Shown here piece after piece: positions 1-11,800 of a stretch of 64,000 nt of DNA. The translations under genes were made by a program, and so were the position numbers. Source of the DNA: Lineus longissimus (Eukaryota; Nemertea; Pilidiophora; Heteronemertea; Lineidae). Position 1 is the stretch's first letter, and every line of letters starts with the position of its first letter. Under the pieces are notes generated by a model. It saw nothing but the letters and a program-made list of their open reading frames with translations. It ran no database searches and had not been told where the DNA came from. The DNA lies in the NCBI RefSeq assembly GCF_910592395.1, contig NC_088318.1, forward strand, positions 4,610,756 to 4,674,755, read 5' to 3'.

Positions 1-3000
1 ATAACTCGTCATTGTGTTCGTCCTTCAACTTAGCCAACTGCATGAAAAAATGAAATTTATTGCTTTTGATTCCCATTCGATCACACATGCTTATTAAAAA
101 AAAAATTTAAAGGAATTACTTTGCCTTTCCAGCATGCCACAAAACATTGCACAATCATGCATTAAAGACCTAAGCCGTTAGTTAAAAAATTTGAATTTGT
201 AATTGAATTTAAAAATGTCCAATTGCAGAAATACGCACAAAATATAAATGTCAACATTGCCGTTGTGTAGTCTGATATACAAATACCATGAATGCCAAGT
301 TTCAACAAATTTGTATTCATAATAACTGCACTACAACATTTTTATTAGTGGATTTCTATAACTGGACCACCAGCAGTTACGAATGATGTAGCCCTTTAAG
401 AGATGTTTTTGTCAATGTTAAACTTTTTCTAGGTGAATTTAGAAGTTGTTCAACAAAAGACTTTTAAAATTGCTTTATCACTCTGACAAGTGCTGTGGGG
501 TATCGTCAACATCTGCATTATTCAAACTTTAGAGCCTAAAATGTAGTCATACACGAAAGCAAGCATAGATTAATCTATAGAGGTTCTTCACTGACGTCAC
601 ATGATGACGTTGCCTATTGTTTTGCACGGCCATATTGGCCGTCACACGTGGTCACGACGTAAAGGAAATGCATTGGCAGGTGGCCGTCAAAACATCACGT
701 CGTGACGTCATGTGAAGAACCTCTATACTTGATGAAAGTAATCTAATAGAGAAAACTGGCAAGGCCTTTGAAAACACTCGTAAACATTGTAACGAAATGA
801 ACCAAGATTTTTGAGTGATTTCACAGGTTAGACTTGCTGCACCTGGTCATCAAGATAAAGAATATCACCTAATCACCTGATACAATGTACCTTTCAGTTT
901 TAGCAAGTATCTAGACATAAGATAGCACACTTGCAGGTAAACAATGCACAAAGTAGGCCTGCACAAGAAAAACCTCAATTTTTAAAGAATATTATGTACA
1001 GAATGAATTATGTTTGTACACATCCTTGGTTGATTGCACAGCTACACAAGACATAGCGCTCTATTTACGACTACATGTAGACGTCGGATCAACCAAGCGA
1101 ACGGCTGGCTTGAAATACGATCCTTAGAGCATGACAAAAAGCGTCATGAGCTGAGGCTTTGGCCTCTTACCTGAAAATAGTCTCAACTAAGGTTTGATAC
1201 TGTGCAAAGTACACATTCACTTCACACTACAATATAGTACACTCACATTTAAACCGAAGTCATAAACTGACAAAGTCTTAAACACTACATGAGCATGTAC
1301 ATGCGGTAACAACGCCCGTGTCAACATTGGCCCGTGTAAACATTGGCCCGTGCAAACATTGGCCCGTGTAAACATTGGCCAGTGCAAACATTGGCCCGTG
1401 TAAACATTGGCCCGTGTAAACATTTGCCCGTGTAAACATTGGCCCGTGTAAACATTGGCCCGTGTAAACATTGGCCCGTGTAAACATTGGCCTGTGTAAA
1501 CATTGGCCCGTGTAAACATTGGCCCGTGTAAACATTGCAAGGACAACACCAACAACTGATGTAGATGTCAAAGATGACACACAGCGAGCTCACAGAGTCA
1601 GCAAAAGAGGGAGACGCGGTGGCGCGGTGGTAGAGAGTCGGACTCATGATCCGGAGGTCGTGGGTTTGATTCCCGGCTTAATTGTCACTTTGCTCTCCTA
1701 CTGGTCGAGTTCAAGAATGAGCGCTTTGTAGCTGCTCCTTGAAACCCCAGATTGACTTCTGTGGAGACCGGGATGATGATAGTCCCAAAGCGCTTGAGAA
1801 TACCCAGCTATTGAGTAATTCGAGCACTATATAAGTGCCGACTATTATCATTATATATTATATAACGATGGAACAGATCTCCAAACTCCAGAGACGTGAT
1901 TGGCTTCATTGTGTCATTTTGCATTGTTTTGCACTGGTATAAAAATCGACCTCCTAACATGCCTAATTAAGAAAAAGGTATGAGTGACTGCGTCCCCTGG
2001 CTCAGGCAACTTTTCCACTGTCTTACCTCAGCCATAACATCTTGCTTTGATTTCTTCAAGTCGTCATATTTCTCTTTGAGTACGATCATGTTGTACTCTA
2101 GTTGATCTGCGGAGTCCCTCAGTTTATGCTTGGACCTAAAGAGAGCAAAGACAATCACATACGATTTTTAGAAACTAATAGGAAAATCTCATAGTTTAAA
2201 TCTTGGGTTTATGACCGTACTCTTCAAATGATTCCTCGCTCTGTCAGTAAATGTAAACTTAGACAACATTGTAGTTGTACATTCAGGGTTCTCCACGATG
2301 CCTTTTGTCCAGGCACAGCACCAGGCAAGAATCATTTTTCCCACTTTAGCACCCAGACAAATAAGTCAGCACCCGGACAGATTCATAGAATTGGTAATGG
2401 TTTAACTGTTAGAGCACCCGGACAGATTTTGCTGCCGACTTGGACAGAACTGAAGTGAATTCTAAATTGTGTCAATGGCTACAGCACCCGGCCCCAAAAA
2501 ATTGTTGTGGAGAACACTGACATTGTATGTACCAAAAACTAAAGCCCTATGATATCTCACTTGAAAAATGTGACACATTTTTACTCTGCTTTCAATCATA
2601 AAATAGAATCTCTCTAAATGTCTAACACTGTCACCCTTACTACTGACAAATGCTGTCATACGTGTCAAATTCAATGGAAACAACCAATTGTGGCCAAATG
2701 AGTTATTCCTATTATATTACAGGAGGTTGTCCTCATTGGAAAATGTCTACCAAGGGAGGTTTCACTGTATTTTTACTTACTCTCTTTCAGCCTGTATGGT
2801 TTTCTGAGCCTCCTCAAGCTTCATTTCCACGGCCGCTATCTTCTGGTCCATGAGCTCAGAAGTCTCCTGACTGGGACTCAAGCTGGCGTCACGATCATGT
2901 TTCGGTACTTCCATGCTCCTCCTCTTTTTCATCTTCTCGTCTTTATCAGTTTTCGACGACAAACGCAATGAAACCAGGGAGCTTGCGCTGGCAGTATCTA

Positions 3001-3868
3001 AAACAGGGTCACCTTGAAATAATCGATCTAAAACATCCAAATCATTCGGACGATCGTTACGGATATTCGTAATATCCGGTTCAGGTAAACAATCCGTGTC
3101 TCGTTCTGCAAAAGATTTTCTATCACCTGCACCGTTGGTTAAACCTGGTTGTCCATCAGCAGAACCGGTTTGAACTAACTGCACCTCCTTTTTCAATTTA
3201 TCATTCTGAGATTTCAATTCGTGTTTGTCCCTCTGTAGGGAATTCAATTCTTTAACTAAGTTTTCTAACTTGTTCCTGAGCTGCCGACACTCTTCGCGCG
3301 ACTTGTTCCGTTCGTTGCGGACCTTACTCCATTTCTCCCGCCAGTTGGCCGTACAATCTGACCACCACCTCATCGTTTTTTCCATCTGGGAAGCTCGTGT
3401 CTTTGCCTCTTCCAACTCCCTCTGCCTCAGCTCATCCTTTGCTTCGAATTCGTTATCCAACGGAGGCAGCTGCATCTGTAACCTCTGCAGTTCTGTGCGC
3501 ACCTTCTCCATCTGCTGCGGAGTGGGGGCCCCGCCTGTAGGTGTAAAGGCCCCACCCTGACCCTTACCAAATGGGACAGGGGTGCTAGCGAGAGACGACG
3601 CCAGCGACCCCTTGGAAGAATGAGGATGAAAAGCATGATGTTTGCTTGGAACAGGAGTTGGTGCCTGGCTATGTGACGGCGTTGTGAAGTTCGAAGGTGG
3701 GTCGTACGTCAATGGCGTTGGCATATGAAGTGGCGTCTGGGACCCAGTGGGAGTCTGCGCCCCGTGGCTCGATCCTCCTTCTGCACCCTGAGAATGAGGT
3801 TTAGTCGTCACTCCCACATACGACACATCAGACTTCTGATTCGAAGTCGACCTCTGTTTCTGACTCAT
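1..3868 (-). CDS. CCDC102A: CCDC102-family coiled-coil protein (5' part, runs off the left edge)
   Basis: Three exons on the minus strand: 3868-2781, 2135-2039 and 37-1 (partial). Junctions are GT-AG and phases agree (the first exon ends two bases into a Glu codon that the second completes; the second ends in phase 0). The start chosen is the ATG at 3868 (MSQKQRST), preceded by an A-rich context; an upstream in-frame ATG at 3922 looks like 5'UTR. The N-terminal ~110 residues are Ser/Thr/Pro-rich and low-complexity. From about residue 115 it is highly charged coiled coil, containing the Trp-rich signature [17 protein letters not shown], which is characteristic of CCDC102A/B. The second exon reads [15 protein letters not shown], also typical of the family. 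CCDC102 proteins are cytoskeleton- or centrosome-associated with poorly defined biochemistry. The 2-kb intron between exons 2 and 3 holds a minisatellite and a SINE. Further 3' exons are outside the window. The A versus B assignment is by vertebrate analogy only. Confidence 0.85.
190..400. repeat. Dispersed ~200-bp repeat, copy 1
   Basis: This stretch aligns by eye with 44290-44490. Both contain, in the same order, AATACGCAC, AATGCCGTTGTG, an ATACAAAT/ATACAATT block, GAGTTTCA/AAGTTTCA, ATAATAACTG and CTGGACCACCAG followed by an AATTACGAA-like end. It lies in an intron of the CCDC102 gene. It has no coding potential and is probably an old interspersed element of unknown class. Confidence 0.5.
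576..727. mobile_element. ~150-bp MITE with TATAGAGGTTCTTCAC terminal inverted repeats
   Basis: The left end TATAGAGGTTCTTCAC and the right end GTGAAGAACCTCTATA are exact inverted repeats. Complementarity continues into TGACGTCA-rich sequence on both sides. The TA at each edge is compatible with a Tc1/mariner-type TA target site. It has no ORF, so it is non-autonomous. It lies in a CCDC102 intron. Confidence 0.6.
1315..1537. repeat. 16-bp minisatellite, about 14 copies
   Basis: This is a tandem array of CCCGTGTAAACATTGG with occasional substitutions (GTGCAAA, CCAGTG, TTTGCCC). It is open in several frames on both strands and so gives spurious repeat ORFs. It lies in an intron of the CCDC102 gene. 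Confidence 0.95.
1612..1862 (+). mobile_element. tRNA-derived SINE, copy 1
   Basis: The head resembles a tRNA gene with an A-box-like GTGGTAGAGAGTCGG and a B-box GGGTTTGATTCCC near 1662-1674. It is followed by a body (TTCTGTGGAGACCGGGATGA) and a tail with GCGCTTGAGAA, CACTATATAAGTGCC and an AT-rich repeat. The same head, body and tail recur in reverse orientation at 8566-8832. No closed tRNA cloverleaf is expected, so I call it a SINE rather than a tRNA gene. Confidence 0.75.
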
Positions 3869-5896
3869 TTTGAATTTCTCCTTTAGCAGCAGCATCAACA
3901 GTTTATAACAACAGTCAAACAATTGAAAAATTATCCAACTATCAGTTGTATAACTTAGTGGAACTCAAGATCCATCTTCACTTTGACAATTTGTTTCAAC
4001 CTTTATGTTTGCAGCAACTCACATTTTTACAAGAATTTCTCTCGCTGAAAAAAAGGAAAAGTTATCACAGACTTTAATTCTATAGTATAATTACAACAAT
4101 TACAATATTTTAGTGTTCATGGAGTTCTGGTCACAATATCTTCAGGCATTTCCCAAACATTTGATGAATGAATGCTGACCAGGTATCACGTCCAAAATCA
4201 TGCAGGGAAGAAGACCTTATTTGACTACCTCTACCTCTAGCCGGCCAGTGAATGTGTGGTCTATAAAACAGTTCAGAACGCCTAGGATTTTTTTTCCCCT
4301 AGGCCCGGGGAGGTGTTCTCTGCCAAGCCCGGACCCGCTCATATTAACCCATATTTTGGGTCAAGTCCCTGTGGACCAATCAGCTAACGCAGAGCCAGCA
4401 AATAACGTAAAATCATCTGATTCATTAGGCCTAGATTGGATATGTAGCCTCTATTGTAGGCCTATACCTGGACACAAGAATTTGTCTGAACAACTGAACA
4501 AAGGGTATGGCCTAAACGCTAAATTGGGGATCACTTTCGACACTGACAGTGACATTCCAACTCCATTTCGCCGGTTTCGGAGTGACTTGACAATACACAA
4601 TACAATGCCAATACCATTTCCCCAAAAAATATCATCAGCCTCGGTTTGAGTGACGAAGGGCATCTCTAATTAGTAGTGGAAGAAGTGGCAGTAAATTCTT
4701 CAGTCAAGCCATAAATTTAAACACTAACAAAAAGGTACACACACCACCACTGGTTGCCGACTGGTAGTACACGGTTAAATGTACAGTGAAGTATACGTCT
4801 ACAGGCCTACGAAGATTTTGGCTTTTTTGCCGTTTCAGGAATCGTCAAACTTTCCCCGCTTATGAGACAGTTATACATAATTACCCGTGGAACCGTACAT
4901 TTTTAGTGTCGACTATACTCGCTCTATCGTTTTATTGCACTTGAATCTTCTTTTCATATATAATTTTAGCACAAAACTTGATTAAATGAGTGCAAAATCG
5001 GGAACACTGTCAAAAAATGAAATCTCGGTTCAATCCCGCTCGAGCCGAGACTTCCCGTGATCGCGGCAGCCATTCTCAGCGACCTCACGACTGCCTAATT
5101 TAGGAATTTTATAGTATCGTGAAACGGCTTTAATATCATCCGATGATTAACGAAACATCACAAGTGTAACTCAAGTATACCTCAGTATATTTTGATGTGC
5201 ATCTTATGTGTGAAAAACATCAGATAGAGGAATAAATGAAGAGGTAACTTGGGTGTGAAAAAGGGTTCGCATTTCGTGCATTGCTTCGCGTGAGTTGGTC
5301 TGCAGTTGACCTTCAAATTCACATGGCATTGTTTTGGTTTCTTGTTGACATCATCCATTCATCAATGCATGCAATGCAAGACCATAAAGGAAACTGAGAG
5401 TGTGTGTGTGTGTTGCCAGATACGGGTGCTAGTAATAAGTAGGACTCTGAATGAGACTAGTTAGTGAGACTATGATGAAGTCGATGACACTGGTCACTGG
5501 ACTGGTCTGACAGGACAGTCGACAGGTCAGGTGTCGAGGTGACTGACAGTATGAGTATCGGTCACAGTGTCAGTAGGCCTAGCGCCTAGCAGCAGAGAGC
5601 AACACGCCACACCCAAGGAAGCGTCGGACGATTTTAATTATTTATCACATCTCACGCCCAAAATGCCGGCCTGGAAATCATCTAGGCCTACATGATAAGT
5701 GGTGGTGGCCCCACTGCATTGGCTCAAGATTGACCAAATAAGAGGTGACCCATGAAGAAGTCAAGGATAGATAGGACTTCCAACAATGACCCTGTTTATT
5801 TAGTAGATGAAGGCGAGAAGCATTAGGCCTCACCCCATTACTGACTCTCCGGTACTCGGGTGATTGATGTTATCATCCTCTCATATTGCAGACAAA
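3869..5896. promoter_or_regulatory. Head-to-head spacer; probable bidirectional promoter region of CCDC102 and the zinc-finger gene
   Basis: The two coding starts face away from each other across about 2 kb. A CG-richer patch at 5040-5095 contains GCAGCCATTCTC, whose reverse strand (GAATGGCTGC) resembles a YY1 site, often found at TATA-less start sites. Another GT-repeat/CG-containing segment lies at 5395-5650. The zinc-finger ATG follows a good acceptor (TCATATTGCAG, ending at 5891), so its 5'UTR is spliced and its first exon should be somewhere in this spacer. The exact transcription starts are inference. Confidence 0.35.
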
Positions 5897-8800
5897 ATGG
5901 AGAAAAATCCAGCAGAAGACTCCGCCTTCCAAAGGTTGCAACAAAGTGGCCTCCTGGGTTCGGCAGGGACATCAACTGGTATCTCGCCATCCCTCCAGGT
6001 CCCCACTGATGAACGGGAACCGAACCCAGATGCTGTGAAGGATGAAGGCCAGCAACCAGTCAGTCAGGAAGACGCCCAAATCCTTGTTGATGCACAGTCG
6101 CTGTTGGCGAAAAATGCGGATGGCAGTTGTAGTTTCGTCATTATTCAGATGGACGAAAACGGAGATGGAAGTGAACAGAGTTATGCCGTTAAGGTTGAGG
6201 CAAATGAGGATGGGCAGGCGTTGATGACAGAGGCAGACGTCACCCAAGCACTCCTTGCATTACCAACCGGACATGCCGGAGGTGTTCAATTTGATACAGG
6301 TAAAAAGATGACTTGATGTATTGTTGAGAATGAAGTTGCTCGACTTGCCTCCTGAATGTAATGTATACATGATAAAGCTAAAGGCTTGAAATGTACATGA
6401 AAATCCCCCTGCTGTAGCTTACAGTCGTGTACCAATCTGTTGATTAAAGTACAGTCGAACCTCCCTTAGCGGACAATTCTTTATTAAGGACAACCTCTCT
6501 ATTAAAGACACTAGTTTCAGTCTCAAACTGGTTGTTTCCATTCGATTTGACCTCTTTAATCAGGACACCTCTCTAATAAGGACAGCACTTGTCAGTCCTG
6601 AGGGTGTCCTTAATAGAGAGGTTCTACTGTGCATGTACATGACCACCAGTATGTTGATTACAATACATATGCAATGAAGAAAAGAAGATTGGACTCGTTA
6701 TGGAAACTACCAAAATTTACTGCATGTGTTAGCCTCATACGGTGTATATGCGTTCTTGTGATTTCCTAAGCAATTTTAAAAATAGTTTCAATCTTTCTTA
6801 ACAAGGTAACAGTGAAGTCACAGAGGCAAATGCCAGATATGCCCGCCTAGTGGAAGCTACGTCAAGTAAACAACAGCCATTTGAAATCCTCCAGTCGGCT
6901 GCCCAGGCTATAGCTGATGGAATGGTCTTCGATCTTGAAGTTGAACCGGCTGATGCGGCTGAGAAGGAGCCTGAAAGTGCAGCAGAGGGCCGGTTAGCGC
7001 AAGTCGACAACCTCGATGACGGAGATGTGTTGGTGTTGGATGATCCCTTTGAGAAGGAAGCTAAACTTGCTGCTCAGTTTGTAAGTGAAAACGAAAGAAG
7101 CTAAATTGTAGACAACTAACTTGAAGATAGGAGTGTTGAGGCTGTTTATACTCACTGATGTGAGTGTTGTTGGAGACGGGCTCTGAATCCAACCAGAGGG
7201 TGTATGAGCACTAGCGTGAGAGTCAATGGGGGAGTGTTGTTGGAGACAGGCTCTGAATCCAACCAGAGGGTGTATGAGCACTAGCGTGAGAGTCAATGGG
7301 GGAGTGTTGTTGGAGACAGGCTCTGAATCCAACCAGAGGGTGTATGAGCACTAGCGTGAGAGTCAATGGGGAAGTGTTGTTGGAGACAGGCTCTGAATCC
7401 AACCAGAGGGTGTATGAGCACTAGCGTGAGAGTCAATGGGGGAGTGTTGTTGGAGACAGGCTCTGAATCCAACCAGAGGGTGTATGAGGTCTAGCGTGAG
7501 AGTCAATGGGGGCAAGTGTCCAACCTGATGATTTGGTACTGGGAGTGGACAGCGACTTTTGATCTATTAGCTTCTCCAAGCCACCAGGAGGTGACTGCGT
7601 TTAGATCAACAAAATGGAAGGCATAATGTTGATCATAGTAGGGCTTTCAAACTACCTACTGCAAGCTTGTTTGGTTGTTTTTGCAGCGTTGGCAGAGGAT
7701 GGAAAGTGAATATCCGTCCCATCCCAATATCCTGTTATAAAATTTCTTCAAAACCCAGCGCAATTTTTTGCTGATCTGAATCCCACTAATATATGTGTGT
7801 CTTCCCTGAAAATCTTTCGGTCTCTCCTGGTGTCCTTAAATAGACCATTCTCTCCTCAGTTATCACACTCTAATAGGTCTCAATACCACCAAGATCCAGT
7901 GAGAAAAAGTTCATAGTTTGAAAGCCCTGCTGACAATAGGAAAGAAGGAAAATGAAAAAATCGGTGTGATGTTTCCTCAATGTTTTTTTTCAATTAGTGT
8001 TATTGTTTATTTAGACATTTGTCTTTTGGTTTTACAGAGAGCATTGACACAGATTCAAGATATCAATTCATTTTTGTCGGCAGTTCAGAAGTGCACAGAC
8101 CCTGCCTGTGGTTGTCGTCAGTATCATTGCCCAATATGTCCAAAAGATGTCTACAAGCCAGCAGTGCAGTCCAAATTGAAGCGACATCTGTATGCTCATT
8201 GGAAAATTAGAATAGACTACAGAGGTGAGGAACTGGTTTTCTCTAATTTGTATCGGATCAAACTTGTGTGTTGTTGGTCGTTTGAGGAGTAACGGATGGG
8301 CAGTCGGTGACAATCTGTTACAGCAGAGCTTTTTGACTTTACTGACTCTGTCACAGCCTCAAAACCCTTCTGTACATTCTAACATACAGACTTTCTTCTC
8401 GGTGCATTAAAACCCTTTCTTCTGGAGACAGAGGCATGACATTTTCAAAGATGAATAAATGAAAAAAACACACTAAATAAATGATTTCCGAAAAAAACCT
8501 CCTCTAGTCTTCAAAAATGAGCGGCCTTGTGACACATTGCTTACATTCAAGGTTTGTCGTTTGCAGGCAATAATAATAATGATAATATTATATTATATTA
8601 TATCATTATATCTTATATAGCGCTTTTCCATGTTTGCTGATCAAAGCGCTTTTGGGATATCATATCATTACCTCGGTCTCCACAGAATTCAATCGGGTTT
8701 CAAGTAGCAACCAGAAGGCGCTCACTTGAACTCATCCAGTAGGGGAACCAAGCAGTGACTCGGCCGGGAGTCGAACCCACGACCTCTTGATCATAAGGCT

Positions 8801-11800
8801 GACTCTCTTCCACTGCATCACCGTAGCCCACTTACATGTAGGGATAATGGAATAAAGTTGACAAAGCCTATGGTCGCTATCGGTCCAATCTTCTGTTGTT
8901 CCAAATGTCTCTGTAGTATGGTTCACAGTGCATTACCAAAAGGCCTGCAGTGTTACATGCCGATCCACTGGCGTTGTGTGTGTATCCATCCTTCAATGAA
9001 AGGAGAAAACTTTAAGGGTAACTCGTGTGAAATTTCACCATATAATGTTTTAGCTGTTTTTGACAAATGACTACGTCACTTTCTCATAAATCGGTAAGGT
9101 TTTCGAATCAATTTCTAGAAAATGCACATTTTCTGGAAATTGATGGTTTAATCCCGCCCGGACGGCTCGCTTCGATGCCGTTTTCGTTGATGACGTCTCA
9201 ACATGAACATTTTCGCGGTCGTGTTGGTTTACATTCAGCGATTTTATAATAAATCTAATCAAAAAATGGAAAATTTGAGCTTTACATTTGTGATCAACAA
9301 TTAAAAACGGACGTATTTCCGCAAAGTTGTAAATCACATCATTATCACTTTAAAGAGGGACTTCATAGTGTGTAGAAGTAGTGATTATTCTTTAACACTG
9401 TCGTTGTGCGTGTATCCATCCTTCAATGAAAGGAGAAGACTTAAAGAGCGACTTCATAGGGTGTAGAAGTAGTGGTTATTCTGTAAAAAGGACTGATATT
9501 CACCGCTGATCCACTGGCGTTGTGTGTGTATCCATCCTTCAATGAAAGGAGAAGACTTAAAGAGCGACTTCATAGGGTGTAGAAGTAGTGATTATTCTTT
9601 AAAAAGGACTGATATTCACCGCTGATCCACTGGCGTTGTGTCTGTATCCATCCTTCAATGAAAGGAGAAGACTTAAAGAGCGACTTCATAGGGTGTAGAA
9701 GTAGTGATTATTCTTTAAAAAGGACTGATATTCACCGCTGATCCACTGGCGTTGCGCGTGTATCCATCCTTCAATGAAAGGAGAAGACTTAAAGAGCGAC
9801 TTCATAGGGTGTAGAAGTAGTGATTATTCTTTAAAAAGGACTGATATTCACCGCTGATCCACTGGCGTTGCGCGTGTATCCATCCTTCAATGAAAGGAGA
9901 AGACATAAAGAGCGACTTCATAGGGTGTAGAAGTAGTGATTATTCTTTAAAAAGGACTGATATTCACCGCTGATCCACTGGCGTTGCGCGTGTATCCATC
10001 CTTCAATGAAAGGAGTTAAAGAGCGACTTCATAGTTGTAGAAGTAGTGATTATTCTTTAAAAAGGACTGATATTAACCGCCGATAAGTCTGTGTGGCATT
10101 GTTATTTTCATTGCACTGTCTTTCAGATATTGGTATTGTTCGCTGCTACAGAAGTTGTCACCCCCACGAGAGCCATTTCCACTGTCCAGAGTGTTCACGT
10201 CTCTTCACCAAGAGGAATACGTTTATTCTGCATCTGAATACCAAGCACGACGCCGGCGTGGTGGATTCCAGAGCTGCTGAGAATGAAAAGCAAGCGGTGA
10301 CGAGGCAAGAACCGAAAAGAAAAACGCCAAAGGTACAGCTGTGGCACGTTTTCTGCCTTTGTTCTTCTGTAGTAGTCACAGTATCATATTATTGCAGTTT
10401 TTAGTACTGATGCACACTATGCCACTATAACTCCTTCGCTACAGTATATACCGGGTCTGTTCACTACGTACTACTGGCCAGCAGTAATCCGTACTGCTAA
10501 ATTTTTCCCAAGTTCTAAAGTTCAACCACAGTCCCTATAAGTCTTTGCTTGGTTACACCTGAAAAAATTAGATGGCAGCACTTCTCTATTCAATGCAGAC
10601 CCTAAGATATGGTACATCATAATGCTAGCTATTTTACAATGTCACGGCCCTAAGATCTGGTACACTGTTATGCTAGCTTTTTTACAATGAAACTTTTCCT
10701 TAAGCCTAGTTGGGATCTAGGCCACCTGGTCTATTGCGGGTGCAGGCCAGGGGTACAATACACCGCCAAAACCCAGCAGTAGCAAACGGATTAGACCTCA
10801 AATGACACAGAAGTTTACAACTGCACTGAATCTTACCCATTCCTATTTTAGGTCTACCATATGGTGATGGCGGTGATCGGCCCAGAAACGTTGGATTACC
10901 TCGGAACCCACGTGCGGAGCGTTTTGGAGGAGTGCCAAGCGACCACGGGTGTCTCGTACAACATGTCTGAACACAACTACTGCGTCCTAAAAGGTGACTT
11001 GGAGGCAATAACAAACTCAAATGCGATGATAGACGAATTTATGGATAACATTCGCAAAAATCCACACTTTTATGATAATATTTCTTTGGGAATTACCACA
11101 GGAACTTTAGCAGAGTCTGTGACTGAGACTGAAAAGCCAGTTTTTGTGGGTGGAAAAAGTCTAGGACTGGAATGTGTTGAACAAGGTGATGATGTGAAAC
11201 TGACTTGCGAGAGTACGGGAGAAATTGTGGCATGTGATGAGAATTCGGACATTCCAAGTCGAGGTGATGTGACTTCAGACATTCCTGAGCAGGATCCAGT
11301 GTTGGTGGGACAGAGTCTTGATAATGATACAAATATTGAACCGTTGCGAGATGCCAGCGTTGAACAGGCCTCCGATCCCGACATTGAACTGGTAATTAGC
11401 ACTGGCAGTGGTCGTAAGTTGTTGGGTTCAGATGAGGAGGTGAAAAGTGTTGAAGAACTGTGTGAACAAGTTAAGGCCAATGTGCAGCTAATGCCAGCCG
11501 AGGCCGAATCATTTGTTGGAAAGGGTGAGGGTGGAGAGACTGACAAGCTTCAAGAAACGGGGACTGTTGACAGTTCATGTTCTAAAACTGTTTGCATTCC
11601 TCGACCAGATGTTGCTGCATCTCTTGATTCTGAGAGAATTGAGTGTGTCATTTCCGTGATAGAGGCGTCGTCTATGAGCGACCGTGAAAATATCTTGAAA
11701 TCTTCTCGTGTGCCAACGGCAGTTGAAAGTGTAGTTGAGGACAGTGACTGCTCTGTCACACCGAAGAAACGAGGGCGCAAACCAAAGACTAGCAAAGCCT

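Noticed and set aside
1315-1537. Possible CRISPR-like array
   Set aside because: Direct tandem 16-bp units without unique spacers, in an intron of a eukaryotic gene. The same applies to the 70-bp and 116-bp arrays.
1217-1647. Several overlapping ORFs of repeated [15 protein letters not shown]
   Set aside because: They are translations of the 16-bp minisatellite in all frames; no splice context or non-repeat coding sequence.
1612-1690. tRNA gene
   Set aside because: A- and B-box-like sequences exist, but the same head with a shared non-tRNA body recurs at 8566-8832, so it is a SINE.
1967-2038. Extension of CCDC102 exon 2 through VRQWKSC
   Set aside because: The frame stays open, but GAG|GTAAGA is a consensus donor and the phase matches the exon at 37-1.
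5972-6247. Antisense and alternative-frame ORFs over the zinc-finger exons
   Set aside because: Shadows of a well-supported spliced coding frame.
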